NCBI GenBank assembly: GCA_035295745.1 | Contig: DATGIL010000005.1 | Coordinates: 62,001 to 126,000, forward strand | Reading direction: 5' to 3' | DNA: 64,000 bases | Origin: JAIQFL01 sp035295745 | Lineage (GTDB): Bacteria; Acidobacteriota; Terriglobia; Bryobacterales; Bryobacteraceae | Shown here: piece after piece, positions 1 through 9,607 of the stretch | How positions within the stretch are numbered: the stretch's first letter is position 1 | Layout: each line of letters starts with the position of its first letter | Translations under genes and position numbers: made by a program | The notes under the pieces: model-generated | The model's input: only the letters and a program-made list of their open reading frames with translations | The model's database searches: none | Told to the model about the DNA's origin: nothing

Positions 1-562
1 GGCTGCTCAACCACTGCGCGCCTGAGATTGCAGGACCGGGACCATGGACCTCCGCGATGAATTTGGCGGGGTCCTCGAAATAGGTTGCCCATCCGGTGCG
101 CAGCAGGACGACGTCGCCGGCGCGGATCTCGACGCCCTGCCGGTGAGCAGCGGCCTCCAGATGCTCCGCGGTGATTTCGAAGTCGCGCGCCACCGCCGCG
201 GTCTGTTGGAGGCCGGCGATGTCGAGCAGCACTCCTCGCCTTAGGATTGGAGGAATGGTGTCGATGGAGAACTTCCGCAGACCACCGGTGTACGACTGGA
301 CGGGAGCCACGTCTTCACCGCCATGCAGTTTGCCGCCGCAGGAAAAATGGCACAGTCCGTCGAGGTGGGTTCCGACGTGGCTGCCCATAGCGATGGCGTC
401 TGAGGCGGAGCTGTTCCCGGTGGGACCGATATACTCGCCGTGCTGCTTGACCAGGCTGAAAAGGAATGGGGGATGCGACGGATGGTGCGGCATCCCCACG
501 AAATACGGCTGGGCAAGGTCGTAGACCTTGGCGCCGAGTGCCAATTCTGCGAGTGTGTTCAT
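1..562 (-). CDS. Cyclase-family (kynurenine formamidase-like) metal-dependent hydrolase, 3' end cut by window edge
   Basis: About 187 codons are visible; the reading starts at the ATG complementary to 560-562 and runs off the left edge. The motif SHVGTHLDGLCHF carries the HxGTHxD metal-binding signature of the cyclase/kynurenine formamidase superfamily (His62, His66, Asp68, with His72 nearby). These are cytoplasmic amide or lactone hydrolases; the substrate cannot be told from the motif. No signal peptide is seen. The start lies 5 bp downstream of the stop of the TonB receptor gene on the same strand, so the two are probably co-transcribed, and the enzyme may act on something the receptor imports (inference). 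The family is well supported; the function is not. Confidence 0.85.
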   Translation of the reverse strand, partial: MNTLAELALGAKVYDLAQPYFVGMPHHPSHPPFLFSLVKQHGEYIGPTGNSSASDAIAMGSHVGTHLDGLCHFSCGGKLHGGEDVAPVQSYTGGLRKFSIDTIPPILRRGVLLDIAGLQQTAAVARDFEITAEHLEAAAHRQGVEIRAGDVVLLRTGWATYFEDPAKFIAEVHGPGPAISGAQWLSS

Positions 563-567
563 TCGTT

Positions 568-3500
568 TTAGAAGCGGTACGTAAGCCCGAATTGCAGAAT
601 GCGCGGGGAGTAGAACATCGAGCTGATCACGCCGAACGTCGTGGAGTTGATGTTCTGATCGCCCACATAGAACGTGGCATGATTCAGTGCGTTGAAGGCT
701 TCCATGCGCAGTTCTACCCTTTGGTGCTCGGTGATCTCCACGCCCTTCGCCAGACTCAAATCGGTGTCGAAGGTCCAGGGTCCGGAGAAGAGGCGGCGCT
801 GCAGGACTCCGAGCGTGCCGGCACCGGGATTCGAGAATACCTGGCCGGTGAAATTCGGCGAGCCGTCGGCGTTGACGCCGGTACCATCCGTGTTGATGGC
901 CGATTTAGAAACGATGAGGGGACCGTTGCCGGTCATCTGGAAGTTGACAACATTATTGAGCTGCGACATCGTCAGCGAGGTGTCGGCAGTGTTGTAGTAC
1001 GACCGCGCCTCGCGATTCAGCGTGCCACGTCCGGACAGGATCGAGTACGGCGCGCCTGACTGCCACACCATAGTGCCTCCCAGAATCCATCCGCCAATCA
1101 CGCGATCGAGCTTGTTGTTGAAGCTCATTTTGTGGCCCTTGCCGAAGGGGAGTTCGTAAACGCCATCGGCCTTGATCATGTGATTGAGATCGAAATTCGC
1201 GCGCGAACGCTCGATCCCGGGATTGTTGAAATCGAGGAACGCCTGGAATCGAGTCTGCAAGTCGCCATCGCCATCGCTCAGCACCTTCGAGAAGGTGTAA
1301 TTGGCTTCGAAGCTCAAACCCGACTTCGTTTTGTGGCGGGCCACTAATTGCAGCGAGTTGTAACTCGAGCTCGAGTAGTTGGTGAGCATGTCAGCGGCCA
1401 GCGCATTGGGATTCTGGAAGAAATTCACGGAGCCGTTAAGGCCGTTGGTCTGATAGAGCGTGGCGAGTTCGCCGGGCTCTCCGGTCTCCAGATAGAAGTC
1501 GATCGTCGCGTTGGTCAAAAGACCCTTCTGCGCGAGTTTCGGAAAGACCGTGAGTTGCTGGCTGCCGGGGATGGAGGCGTTGTAGTTCGGGTTGAAAATG
1601 CCGTTCTTAGCGAGGGCCAGGAAGCCGTTATTCTGGGCCCTCAGGAAATCCGGCAGAAAGCCGTTTTGCGTGATTTGCACCTGGTTGAAATCGAACGCAC
1701 GGTAGGCGCCTACGACATGATTGCCCACGTAGCGCACCTCAGCCACGGTGCCCTTGAAATCGTGCTGAATGCCGATGGAGTATTGCTGAACGTGCGGACG
1801 GTTGAGGTTTGGGTCGATGGTGGCCACCACACTGAAGGGGTTATTCAAGTAGTTGTCTGACACGTGCAAGGGAACCTGGTACGTCGGCAGTGAAATCGCG
1901 GGGATTCCATTGGCCAGGCGTCCCGAGAGTCCCGTGGTGGCGGCGATGCCCTGCAGGCCGGCGTTCGCCTCCAGCATATTTTCGGGCGCAATCAGTTCCT
2001 GATCGTTGACGTAGCTAATGGAATAGCCGCCGCGCAGAGCGGTCTTGCCGTCGCCAAAAACGTCCCACGCGACGCCGATGTTCGGCGCGAAATCATGCCA
2101 GCGGCGGTTGTACCAGGGCCGGCCCACGGAGCCTCCGGCGAAGTTCAAAGTGGCATCCGAGAGCAAGGTGTTCACTGCGGAGCCTTGCAGAACGGGCAGC
2201 AACTCGAGCGAGTCGCGTTCGTCTGCCACTCCGGGCAACTGCCACTTCAGTCCGATATTCACCGTGAGCCGGGGCGCGATCTTCCACTTGTCCTGCACAT
2301 ACATGTCGTAATCGTTCAAGCGGAAGTGCCGGACGAAGGGCGCTTGGGGAACAAAGCCAGAGGTCCGGCTGGTCACGTTCAGCGTCTGGCTGTAGCCGTC
2401 GACATAGCCTCCCAGGCTGGCGAGCAGCGCGTTGGCGTTGGCGAGATCGGTGCTGCTGATGCCGGGTAGGTTCGATCGGGTAAGCGCGGGCTGCCCGGTG
2501 CCCATTGCCAGGCTGTAGGAAGGAATCACGCCGCTCGCATCGTAAGAGCGCACGCGGACGTTTTGTCCGTGGAAGCCGAATTGAACATAGTGGCGGCCCC
2601 GCTGGTAAGCGGCATCGTCCGACAGCGCGAAGGTGTCGGTGTTGCGGCCCTGCGGTTGAAACTCGTTTACCGGGTCGGAATAAGTCATGCCGGTCAGGTA
2701 GTATTGGCCGAACTGCTGGTTGGTCAGAAAGTAGCCATACGTCATATTGAAACCGGCGCGGACCTCATTGGTCAGGCGCGCGGTAGGCGTCCATCGCCAG
2801 GACGTCGCCAGGAAATGAGCGTTGGTGGGGTTGTAGACTTTGGGGATCGCCGAGAAGTCGTTCTCGAGATCGGGGCGGTCGGAGTTATCGCGGTTCCAGA
2901 GATACGATCCGCTGATGGCGTGTGCGGTATTGATGTTGTAGTCGATCTTGCCGGTGATGTTGTCGCGGGTCTCGTTGTCGCGCTGATTGAAGCGGTACCC
3001 GGCGGTGTTCAGTCCATCGCCCACCAGGTTGTTGTTGATGAACTGAGCACCGGGGACCTGGCTGAGCAGCCCCTGCATGATGGGATCGATGGTGGTGATG
3101 CCGCGCAGTGCCAACAGGTTCACCTGGTGGAGCGCTCCCCCCGCGTCGTTATAAGAGAAGATGCCACTGCGCGCCGTGCTGGTGAGAATCGTGGCATCCG
3201 CGGGCATCTGCTGATGCGCTCTGACAGCCTCGTAGTTGAAATAGAAGAACAGCTTGTCCTTGCGAATGGGGCCGCCGATGGAGCCGCCGAACTGGTTCTG
3301 ATTAAGGAATGGCAGCGACACGCCGGCCTGATTGTTGAACCAGTCATTGGCGGAAAAGGCGTTATTGCGGTTGTACCAGAATGCTTCACCATGGAATTGG
3401 TCGGTGCCCGATGGCGTGGAGAAGGCCGTCTCCGTCGCGCCGCCGGTTGCCGCCGCATTGGCGTTCGAGGACACGAGCGTCATTTGGCGGACCTGGCCCA

Positions 3501-4116
3501 TCAGCAGCTTGTTGGGCGTGTAATCCAGCGCGTTATCTCGAATGTAGTTGTCCTGGATGTTGATGCCGTCGAGGGTGACGTTCGAGTACGAGGTGCGAAG
3601 TCCGTTGATGACGGTGGCGGAGTTGCCGTTCGAGACCACACCCGGCTGGGTCTGCAGCACCGAAAGCACGTCGCGATCCAGGATCGGAAGGTTGCGGAGT
3701 TCCTCGGTGGTAATGGTGCCTGAGATTTCGGCGCTGGTGGTCTCGACACCCTGCACTTCGCTGGTGACGTCGACGGTTTGGGTGAGGGTGGGGAGCTGGA
3801 GTTTGATGGTGCCGACATCGGTTTCGCGCGATGCATCGACGGAAACGCCGCGGAGTGCCGACTTCATGAAGCCCCGAGCGTCGACCGTGACGTCGTAATC
3901 GGCGGGGCGGACGCCGATGAAGTGGAAGAGTCCTTCGGCCGTGGTTTTGACGGACAGGAGCGGCTTTTGGCCGCCGGTTAAGTAAAGATCGACGGTAGCA
4001 CCCGCCACCGAGGCTCCGGAAGTGTCAACTACCGCGCCTGTGACACGCCCGGAAAACTGGGCAGAGACAGGCAAAACAGACAAGAGACCCAGAAGCAACC
4101 CACAAGCAAAGCGCAT
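568..4116 (-). CDS. Oar-like TonB-dependent receptor with carboxypeptidase-regulatory N-terminal domain
   Basis: 1182 residues. Residues 1-19 form a signal peptide (MRFACGLLLGLLSVLPVSAQ). Residues about 24-110 form a carboxypeptidase-regulatory beta-sandwich (GAVVDTSGASVAGATVDLYL). A plug-like segment follows (INGLRTSYSNVTLDGINIQD), then a long outer-membrane barrel that ends in an aromatic residue (FGLTYRF). This architecture is typical of Oar/SusC-related receptors, which are greatly expanded in Acidobacteriota; substrates are generally unknown, often oligosaccharides or peptides. The cyclase-family gene follows 5 bp downstream. The Shine-Dalgarno sequence before the chosen ATG is weak, but no better start precedes the signal peptide. 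Confidence 0.93.
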   Translation of the reverse strand: MRFACGLLLGLLSVLPVSAQFSGRVTGAVVDTSGASVAGATVDLYLTGGQKPLLSVKTTAEGLFHFIGVRPADYDVTVDARGFMKSALRGVSVDASRETDVGTIKLQLPTLTQTVDVTSEVQGVETTSAEISGTITTEELRNLPILDRDVLSVLQTQPGVVSNGNSATVINGLRTSYSNVTLDGINIQDNYIRDNALDYTPNKLLMGQVRQMTLVSSNANAAATGGATETAFSTPSGTDQFHGEAFWYNRNNAFSANDWFNNQAGVSLPFLNQNQFGGSIGGPIRKDKLFFYFNYEAVRAHQQMPADATILTSTARSGIFSYNDAGGALHQVNLLALRGITTIDPIMQGLLSQVPGAQFINNNLVGDGLNTAGYRFNQRDNETRDNITGKIDYNINTAHAISGSYLWNRDNSDRPDLENDFSAIPKVYNPTNAHFLATSWRWTPTARLTNEVRAGFNMTYGYFLTNQQFGQYYLTGMTYSDPVNEFQPQGRNTDTFALSDDAAYQRGRHYVQFGFHGQNVRVRSYDASGVIPSYSLAMGTGQPALTRSNLPGISSTDLANANALLASLGGYVDGYSQTLNVTSRTSGFVPQAPFVRHFRLNDYDMYVQDKWKIAPRLTVNIGLKWQLPGVADERDSLELLPVLQGSAVNTLLSDATLNFAGGSVGRPWYNRRWHDFAPNIGVAWDVFGDGKTALRGGYSISYVNDQELIAPENMLEANAGLQGIAATTGLSGRLANGIPAISLPTYQVPLHVSDNYLNNPFSVVATIDPNLNRPHVQQYSIGIQHDFKGTVAEVRYVGNHVVGAYRAFDFNQVQITQNGFLPDFLRAQNNGFLALAKNGIFNPNYNASIPGSQQLTVFPKLAQKGLLTNATIDFYLETGEPGELATLYQTNGLNGSVNFFQNPNALAADMLTNYSSSSYNSLQLVARHKTKSGLSFEANYTFSKVLSDGDGDLQTRFQAFLDFNNPGIERSRANFDLNHMIKADGVYELPFGKGHKMSFNNKLDRVIGGWILGGTMVWQSGAPYSILSGRGTLNREARSYYNTADTSLTMSQLNNVVNFQMTGNGPLIVSKSAINTDGTGVNADGSPNFTGQVFSNPGAGTLGVLQRRLFSGPWTFDTDLSLAKGVEITEHQRVELRMEAFNALNHATFYVGDQNINSTTFGVISSMFYSPRILQFGLTYRF

Positions 4117-4241
4117 AATTTCTATTGAACCCCAAAATTAGACGGAGGACGCGGCTATGAGGTTCTGGATTATATGACTTCGGATATTAGCGGCCGAGGC
4201 CACCACGGGACAGTTGGGGTGTGCCTCTGAGGCCCACCTAC

Positions 4242-5072
4242 TCAACTGATTCCGCTGAAATGAAAACCGGCGATGAGTAAGACTCCGAAGGCGATGGCGT
4301 GAGCCAGTTCGCGCTTGCCGAGGGCTTGAACCACGAGCGTTTCGGAGTCCTGGGCAAACCACGCAAAGCCGCGGAGCAGGAGAGGCAGGAACGCCAGCGC
4401 CGCGTACCAACGAAAGAGCTGACTGATGCATGCCAGAATGAGCAACCCCATCAGCACGAACTGAGCGGCGAAGAAGGCGCGTCCCAAGGCGAGTTTCTGG
4501 CTTCGCAAGGCCCGGGCGGCATGGATGCGGAGTTGTACATACTGAATCTGGTTGGCGGCGAAGAGGAAATTGGCGGCCCAGAGAGACCACGCGGTGCCGT
4601 TCAACTGGCCGGCGACCACGTAGTAGGCGGCCGCGGCGACGCTGGTGAGCCCGGCCGCGCCCACTAATTGAGCGGTGGTGCGGGCGCCTCTCCATACTTT
4701 GCGAATTAGCATCTGTGCGAGAAATGCGGTGGCCGCGCCTGCCCCGATCTGCCATAGCGCGAGATTACGGAAGCCCCAGAACAGCCAGATCAGTGCGGCC
4801 ATCGCGACTGCGCCTAGCATTAGAGTGGCATTTCGGACGAGGGTGGCTTCGGCGGACGAGCGCGCCTTGATGGGAGTGGTGCCTATCCAACTTTCCAGCG
4901 GCGTCCGCATCCAGAAGAGCGCCAGGACCGCGATGGTGAGGGGCGGGAGCGCGGCGGCGCTGCCCCCGTCGAGCAGTCCTACCGAAGCGCCGGTCACCAA
5001 AGGCACCAGAAGAATTCCCCAAGCGCCGTGTTCCCTGGGGAAGATCAGGGACTGCTGCCGTACGGTGCTCAT
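4242..5072 (-). CDS. ywiC: YwiC-like integral membrane protein
   Basis: 276 residues with about eight hydrophobic segments. It opens with the family's hallmark FPREHGAWGILLVPLVTG. YwiC-like proteins have no defined biochemical role, but in Bacillus subtilis ywiC sits beside narK, fnr and the nar operon, so the association with nitrate respiration is established gene-context knowledge. Here the gene is divergent from a NarK-type fusion with 91 bp between starts, and a CRP/FNR-type dyad lies in that gap. An imperfect hairpin without a T-run follows the stop at 4218-4238. A role in nitrate or nitrite metabolism is inferred from both genomes sharing the context. Confidence 0.82.
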   Translation of the reverse strand: MSTVRQQSLIFPREHGAWGILLVPLVTGASVGLLDGGSAAALPPLTIAVLALFWMRTPLESWIGTTPIKARSSAEATLVRNATLMLGAVAMAALIWLFWGFRNLALWQIGAGAATAFLAQMLIRKVWRGARTTAQLVGAAGLTSVAAAAYYVVAGQLNGTAWSLWAANFLFAANQIQYVQLRIHAARALRSQKLALGRAFFAAQFVLMGLLILACISQLFRWYAALAFLPLLLRGFAWFAQDSETLVVQALGKRELAHAIAFGVLLIAGFHFSGIS

Positions 5073-5105
5073 GATTCATTGTGGCTTACCGCGCCGGCCA
5101 GCTCG

Positions 5106-5119
5106 GTGACCAGAGTCAC
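5106..5119. promoter_or_regulatory. CRP/FNR-family operator in divergent ywiC/narK promoter
   Basis: The sequence GTGACCAGAGTCAC is a perfect GTGA-N6-TCAC dyad, the core recognised by CRP/FNR-family regulators (B. subtilis Fnr uses TGTGA-N6-TCACA). Its centre at 5112.5 is about 41 bp upstream of the transcription start implied by a TAGACT -10 candidate at 5142-5147, the usual class II activation geometry. It could serve the narK-type operon and, in the other direction, ywiC. No regulator of this family is encoded in the window. Confidence 0.5.
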
Positions 5120-5163
5120 GGTCGAGTCGCACATAAAGCGGTAGACTGCCCGTAGCACTTCTT

Positions 5164-7395
5164 ATGCTGAATCGTCGTCACATCACGCTGGGCACAATCT
5201 CGTTTACGGTCTGCTTTGCGGCGTGGGGATTGATCGGCGCGTTCGCGCCGCGTTTCCGGGAAGTCTTGCAACTCTCCGCTCAGCAGACCGCGCTGCTGGT
5301 GGCGGTGCCGGTACTTTTGGGGTCGTTGGCGCGGATTCCGATGGGCATCCTTACCGACCGGTTCGGCGGCCGTGCAATCTTCGTGATCCTGATGGCGGCG
5401 GTGGCGATTCCGGTTTGGATGGTGCCGAGCCAGTCCACTTATCGCGGTTTGTTGGTGGTCGCGTTTTTGCTCGGGCTGGCAGGATCTTCCTTCGCGATCG
5501 GTGTGGGATATGTTTCGCGATGGACGCCGCCGGAAAAGCAAGGCGCCGGGCTGGGAATCTACGGACTGGGAAATATCGGGCAGTCGGCGGCCGTATTTCT
5601 GGGACCGGTCATCGCGGCGCGACTCGGCATGGGGGCGGTTTATCATGCGGTCGCGGTGCTGTTGGTAGGGTGGGCCGCGGTATTTGGCTTGGCGGCGCGC
5701 AACGCTCCTGCCCCGCTGTCTCCGGGAGCGCCCGTGCAACGCCGGGGTTTCGCCGCGATGCTCGAAGTGCTCACCCGCGAGAAGCTGTCGTGGCTGTTGG
5801 CGGCGTTCTATTTTCTGACCTTCGGTGGATTTGTTGCATTTTCGATCTACTTGCCCACACTGCTGAAGGACGAGTTTCGATTGACGCCTGCAGACGCCGG
5901 CTTTCGAACCGCGGGATTCGTGGTGCTGGCAACTTCACTGCGCCCCCTGGGCGGCTGGCTCTCCGATCGCATCGGCGGCGCGCGTGTGCTCTCCGCCGTG
6001 TTCCTCGGAGTGGCTCCCTTCGCGCTGCTGATGGCGTGGCCTTCGATGATCCCGTTCACGGCGGGCGCCCTGGGATGCGCGGCACTGCTGGGGCTCGGCA
6101 ATGGCGCAGTGTTCAAACTGGTCCCGCAGTATTTTCCGGGGCAGACCGGCACCGTGACTGGACTGGTGGGCGCGATGGGAGGTCTCGGTGGATTCTTTCC
6201 GCCACTGCTTCTGGCCTTTTTCCGCAGCCAAACCGGATCCATTCGTCCCGGCTTTGCCTTGCTGGCTGCCACGGCGATGGTGCTGTGGTGGGCCAACCAT
6301 CGGGTCTTCGTTCCGCGCCAGCAGCATCTGGAACTCGCGATGCCGGCCGATCTGCGGCGCACCGCCGACCGGCTTCGGGCGGGGTCGTGGGCCACACTGT
6401 GGACTGCGTTTTTGATCGCGGGGATCGTGGCTGGTTCCCGCAATCTGCAGAATTTCGACCCTGCGCTGGTGATCTATACGTTCGCCGTGGTCTTCGCCAC
6501 TTGGGGAGTGGTCTACCATTACAACGTCTGGCTGGAAAAGCCGCCTACAAGAATTTATTGGGACCGCGGCTGGCAGTTGTTCCGAGAGCGCGGAGTCTTG
6601 CGGAGTGCGGTCCGGGTGAGCAAGCTCGGGGTCACGCACCTGGTTGGCCAGCGCTTCATCGCACATCGCTCGCGGCTGCGCTGGTGGATGCACCAATTCC
6701 TGTTTTGGGGATGCCTGCTGGCCGTCGCTATCACATTCCCGCTGGTCTTCGGCTGGATTCACTTCCGGACCTTGCCGGGAGACCAGATGACCTACGTCAC
6801 GTACCTGTTCGGGTTTCCGATGGGAGCGTTCCGGCTGCACACCATGACCGCGTGGCTGCTGTTTCATGGGCTCGATATTTCGGCAGTGCTGGTGCTGACG
6901 GGGATCTCCCTCTCGTTGTGGCGGCGCATGACGGATCAGGGAGCGCGCAGCGTGCAGCAATTTGGGATGGATTTTTTGCCGATCATTCTGCTGTTTGCAA
7001 TCTCGGTGACCGGGCTGGCACTGACCGCTTCGCAAGAATGGCTGCGAGGCGCAGCTTACAGTTTTCTAGCGATTCTTCACGCCCTGACCGTGATCGCCGC
7101 TTTGCTCTTCCTGCCGTTCGGCAAGTTCTTCCACATTTTTCAGCGGCCGGCGCAATTGGGAGTCAAACTCTATCAGGATGCGGGTACCGACGGCCCCGGG
7201 GCCGCCTGCACTCGCTGCGGGGAACGCTTCGCATCCAAGATGCACATCGACGACCTCCGCGCGGTACTGCCCCAGATGGGCTTCGATTATGCGATGCCGG
7301 GGCCGGCGGGCCACTGGCAGGCGCTCTGCCCCGCCTGCAAACGCAAGACGCTCTCCGTGGCCCAGATGAGAATCAAGGAGTCCGCGCGTGGCTAA
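5164..7395 (+). CDS. NarK-type MFS nitrate/nitrite transporter fused to NarI-like cytochrome b and a C-terminal double-CxxC tail
   Basis: 743 residues, roughly twice a normal NarK. Residues 1-395 are a 12-helix MFS carrier with NarK-type motifs (GIYGLGNIGQSAAVFLGP; GLGNGAVFKLVPQYF). Residues about 400-675 are a second membrane domain with histidines at 559, 568, 639 and 657; the 639/657 pair is 18 apart, as are haem ligands His187/His205 of E. coli NarI, which suggests a di-haem b quinol oxidase. Residues 680-730 are a soluble tail with Cys682/Cys685 and Cys722/Cys725, probably one metal site. The gene overlaps the next by 8 bp. The chosen ATG has little Shine-Dalgarno but matches the NarK N-terminus and the short leader predicted from the promoter. 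Transport and electron donation in one polypeptide is inference. Confidence 0.85.
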   Translation: MLNRRHITLGTISFTVCFAAWGLIGAFAPRFREVLQLSAQQTALLVAVPVLLGSLARIPMGILTDRFGGRAIFVILMAAVAIPVWMVPSQSTYRGLLVVAFLLGLAGSSFAIGVGYVSRWTPPEKQGAGLGIYGLGNIGQSAAVFLGPVIAARLGMGAVYHAVAVLLVGWAAVFGLAARNAPAPLSPGAPVQRRGFAAMLEVLTREKLSWLLAAFYFLTFGGFVAFSIYLPTLLKDEFRLTPADAGFRTAGFVVLATSLRPLGGWLSDRIGGARVLSAVFLGVAPFALLMAWPSMIPFTAGALGCAALLGLGNGAVFKLVPQYFPGQTGTVTGLVGAMGGLGGFFPPLLLAFFRSQTGSIRPGFALLAATAMVLWWANHRVFVPRQQHLELAMPADLRRTADRLRAGSWATLWTAFLIAGIVAGSRNLQNFDPALVIYTFAVVFATWGVVYHYNVWLEKPPTRIYWDRGWQLFRERGVLRSAVRVSKLGVTHLVGQRFIAHRSRLRWWMHQFLFWGCLLAVAITFPLVFGWIHFRTLPGDQMTYVTYLFGFPMGAFRLHTMTAWLLFHGLDISAVLVLTGISLSLWRRMTDQGARSVQQFGMDFLPIILLFAISVTGLALTASQEWLRGAAYSFLAILHALTVIAALLFLPFGKFFHIFQRPAQLGVKLYQDAGTDGPGAACTRCGERFASKMHIDDLRAVLPQMGFDYAMPGPAGHWQALCPACKRKTLSVAQMRIKESARG

Positions 7396-9607
7396 AGTGC
7401 CGTTACCAGCAGGCGAGATCAGCAGCCGTTACGGTCCCCATCTGAACTACACTCCGCCAGGCGGCTGGCAGGGGACTTCGGAAGGCGGGACGGAGAAGTT
7501 GGTCAAGACGCACTGCTGCTTTTGCGGGCAGCAATGCGGCATCCAACTCAAAGTGCGGGCCAACCAGGTGGTCGGATTTGAGCCATGGGAGGACTTCCCG
7601 TTCAATCGCGGAATGCTCTGCCCCAAAGGCGTAAAGCGTTACCTGCAAGGCAATCACCCAGACAGGCTCCTCGATCCGCTGATGCGCACGGACGGGGGCT
7701 TCCGGCCGGCGACCTGGGACGAAGCCCTCGATTTCACGGCGCGGCGGCTTCGGGAACTGCAGGGGAAATACGGCAAGGACGCCGTGGCGGTGTATGGCGG
7801 AGCTTCCCTCACCACCGAGAAGGCGTACCTGATGGGCAAGTTCGCACGGGTAGCTCTGGGGACCCGGCACATCGATTACAACGGCCGCTTGTGCATGGTC
7901 TCGGCGGGAACGGCGTACAAAGGGGCGTTGGGCGTGGACCGCGCGCCGAATCCGTGGAGCGATATCGCCGAGGCGGAAGTCTTGATGGTGATCGGCGCCA
8001 ACATTGGCGAGTGCGCTCCCATCACTACAGACTACATCTGGCGAGCGCGTGACCACGGCGCGAAGCTGATTGTGGCGGATCCGCGCTTCACTCCGATCGC
8101 GCGGAATGCCGACCTGTTTCTGCCGGTGCGTCCCGGCACAGACCTCGCGCTGCTCATGGGGATGCTCCACGTGATCGTTCGCGACGGGCTGACCGATCGT
8201 GAGTTCATAGCGGCGCACACTACCGGTTTCGAGAAGACGGCAGCATCGGTGGAGGCCTGGACTCCGCACCGCGCCGCCGAGATGACGGGGGTAGCACCGG
8301 AAGCGATCGAGCGCGCCGCGCACTGGATCGGCGAATCGCGGAGGGCGATGCTGATGCACGCGCGCGGGCTGGAGCACCAGTCGAAAGGAGTGGAGGGTTG
8401 CGAGGCGGTGGTGGCGATTGCACTGGCGACGGGGAACATCGGACGCACGGGCGCGGGGCCGATCATGGTGACCGGCCAGGGAAACGGCCAGGGCGGCCGC
8501 GAGCATGGCCAGAAGTGCGATCAGTTGCCGGGGCAGCGCAGCCTCTCCGATCCCGAGGCGCGGCGGCACGTCGCCGGCGTGTGGGGCATAGCGCCTGACG
8601 ATCTGCCGCTGCCGGGTTATAGCGCGGTGGAGATCATGAACGCGATTCATCGCGGCGAGATCAAGGGTCTGTTCTCGATCTGTTTTAATCCGCTGGTGTC
8701 ACTGCCCGATGCCAACTTCACGCGGGAAGCGCTGGAGCGTCTGGAGTTTTTCGGCGTGGTGGACTTCTTTCTCTCGGAGACGGCGGCGCACGCCGACGTG
8801 GTCCTGGCGGGCAGCCTGCAAGAGGAAGAGGAGGGGGTGACGGCCAATGTGGAGGCGCGCGTGATCCACATTCAGAAGGCGGTGGATCCGCCTGGCAATG
8901 CGCGTGCGGATTCGGCGATCATCTGCGATCTGGCGCGCCGCTTGGATCGCGGCCGGTACTTTGCTTTTCGAGAGCCTCGCGAGATTTTCGAGGAATTGCG
9001 CCTGGCGTCGCAGGGTGGCATCGCGGACTACTACGGCATCACCTATGAGAAGATCGACCGGCAGAAGGGCGTCTTCTGGCCGTGCCCCACGCTCGAACAC
9101 CCCGGCACGCCGCGCTTGTTCGAAGATGGGCGCTTCTTCCATCCCGACGGCAAGGCGCGTTTCATGTCGCTCGAGTGGCGCGACAGCGGCGATCCGGTGG
9201 ATGCCGAGTTTCCTGTCTACCTCACCACCGGCCGCGTCGTAAGCCAGTATCTATCCGGAACCCAGACCCGGCGCATCGGCGCCCTGGTGGATCAGAATCC
9301 CGAACCTAAGCTCGAGATGCATCCGCGGATGGCGGAGCAGCATGGGCTGCGCGCGGGCGATTGGGTGCAGGTAACCTCGCGGCGCAGCGCCATTACTCTG
9401 CAATGTATGGTAGTTCGGACCATCCGTCCGGACACCGTCTTTATTCCTTACCACTGGCCGGCGGAGCGAAGCGCGAATCGTCTGACGCACCGCACACTCG
9501 ATCCGCGGAGCAAGATTCCGGAGTACAAAGTGTCGGCATGCAGGATTGAAAAGGCTGCAGGTCCCCCAAATTCCGAAGCGTCACTGCGCCAACGGAGCGT
9601 GCGCTGA
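7388..9607 (+). CDS. NasC-like molybdopterin nitrate reductase, catalytic subunit
   Basis: 739 residues from a GTG start that overlaps the end of the previous gene. Cys43-x2-Cys46-x3-Cys50-x27-Cys78 binds the N-terminal [4Fe-4S] cluster. The segment NGRLCMVSAGTAYKG puts Cys169 at the molybdenum-ligand position used by NapA/NasA enzymes. The later motif GQGNGQGGREHGQKCDQLPG and the C-terminal molybdopterin-dinucleotide domain (HPRMAEQHGLRAGDWVQVTS) fit assimilatory-type nitrate reductases such as B. subtilis NasC. No Tat signal is present, so it should work in the cytoplasm and reduce nitrate to nitrite. A related oxyanion or formate activity cannot be fully excluded, but the NarK-type neighbour favours nitrate. 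Confidence 0.88.
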   Translation: MAKVPLPAGEISSRYGPHLNYTPPGGWQGTSEGGTEKLVKTHCCFCGQQCGIQLKVRANQVVGFEPWEDFPFNRGMLCPKGVKRYLQGNHPDRLLDPLMRTDGGFRPATWDEALDFTARRLRELQGKYGKDAVAVYGGASLTTEKAYLMGKFARVALGTRHIDYNGRLCMVSAGTAYKGALGVDRAPNPWSDIAEAEVLMVIGANIGECAPITTDYIWRARDHGAKLIVADPRFTPIARNADLFLPVRPGTDLALLMGMLHVIVRDGLTDREFIAAHTTGFEKTAASVEAWTPHRAAEMTGVAPEAIERAAHWIGESRRAMLMHARGLEHQSKGVEGCEAVVAIALATGNIGRTGAGPIMVTGQGNGQGGREHGQKCDQLPGQRSLSDPEARRHVAGVWGIAPDDLPLPGYSAVEIMNAIHRGEIKGLFSICFNPLVSLPDANFTREALERLEFFGVVDFFLSETAAHADVVLAGSLQEEEEGVTANVEARVIHIQKAVDPPGNARADSAIICDLARRLDRGRYFAFREPREIFEELRLASQGGIADYYGITYEKIDRQKGVFWPCPTLEHPGTPRLFEDGRFFHPDGKARFMSLEWRDSGDPVDAEFPVYLTTGRVVSQYLSGTQTRRIGALVDQNPEPKLEMHPRMAEQHGLRAGDWVQVTSRRSAITLQCMVVRTIRPDTVFIPYHWPAERSANRLTHRTLDPRSKIPEYKVSACRIEKAAGPPNSEASLRQRSVR

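Noticed and set aside
4218..4238. Imperfect hairpin after the ywiC stop as a terminator
   Set aside because: It has a mismatch in the stem and is followed by C residues rather than T, so I could not support it as an intrinsic terminator.
5223..7445. A 740-codon open frame overlapping the NarK fusion in another plus frame
   Set aside because: Low-complexity Arg/Gly-rich translation with no motif; the NarK/NarI-like reading has helices and haem-type histidines.
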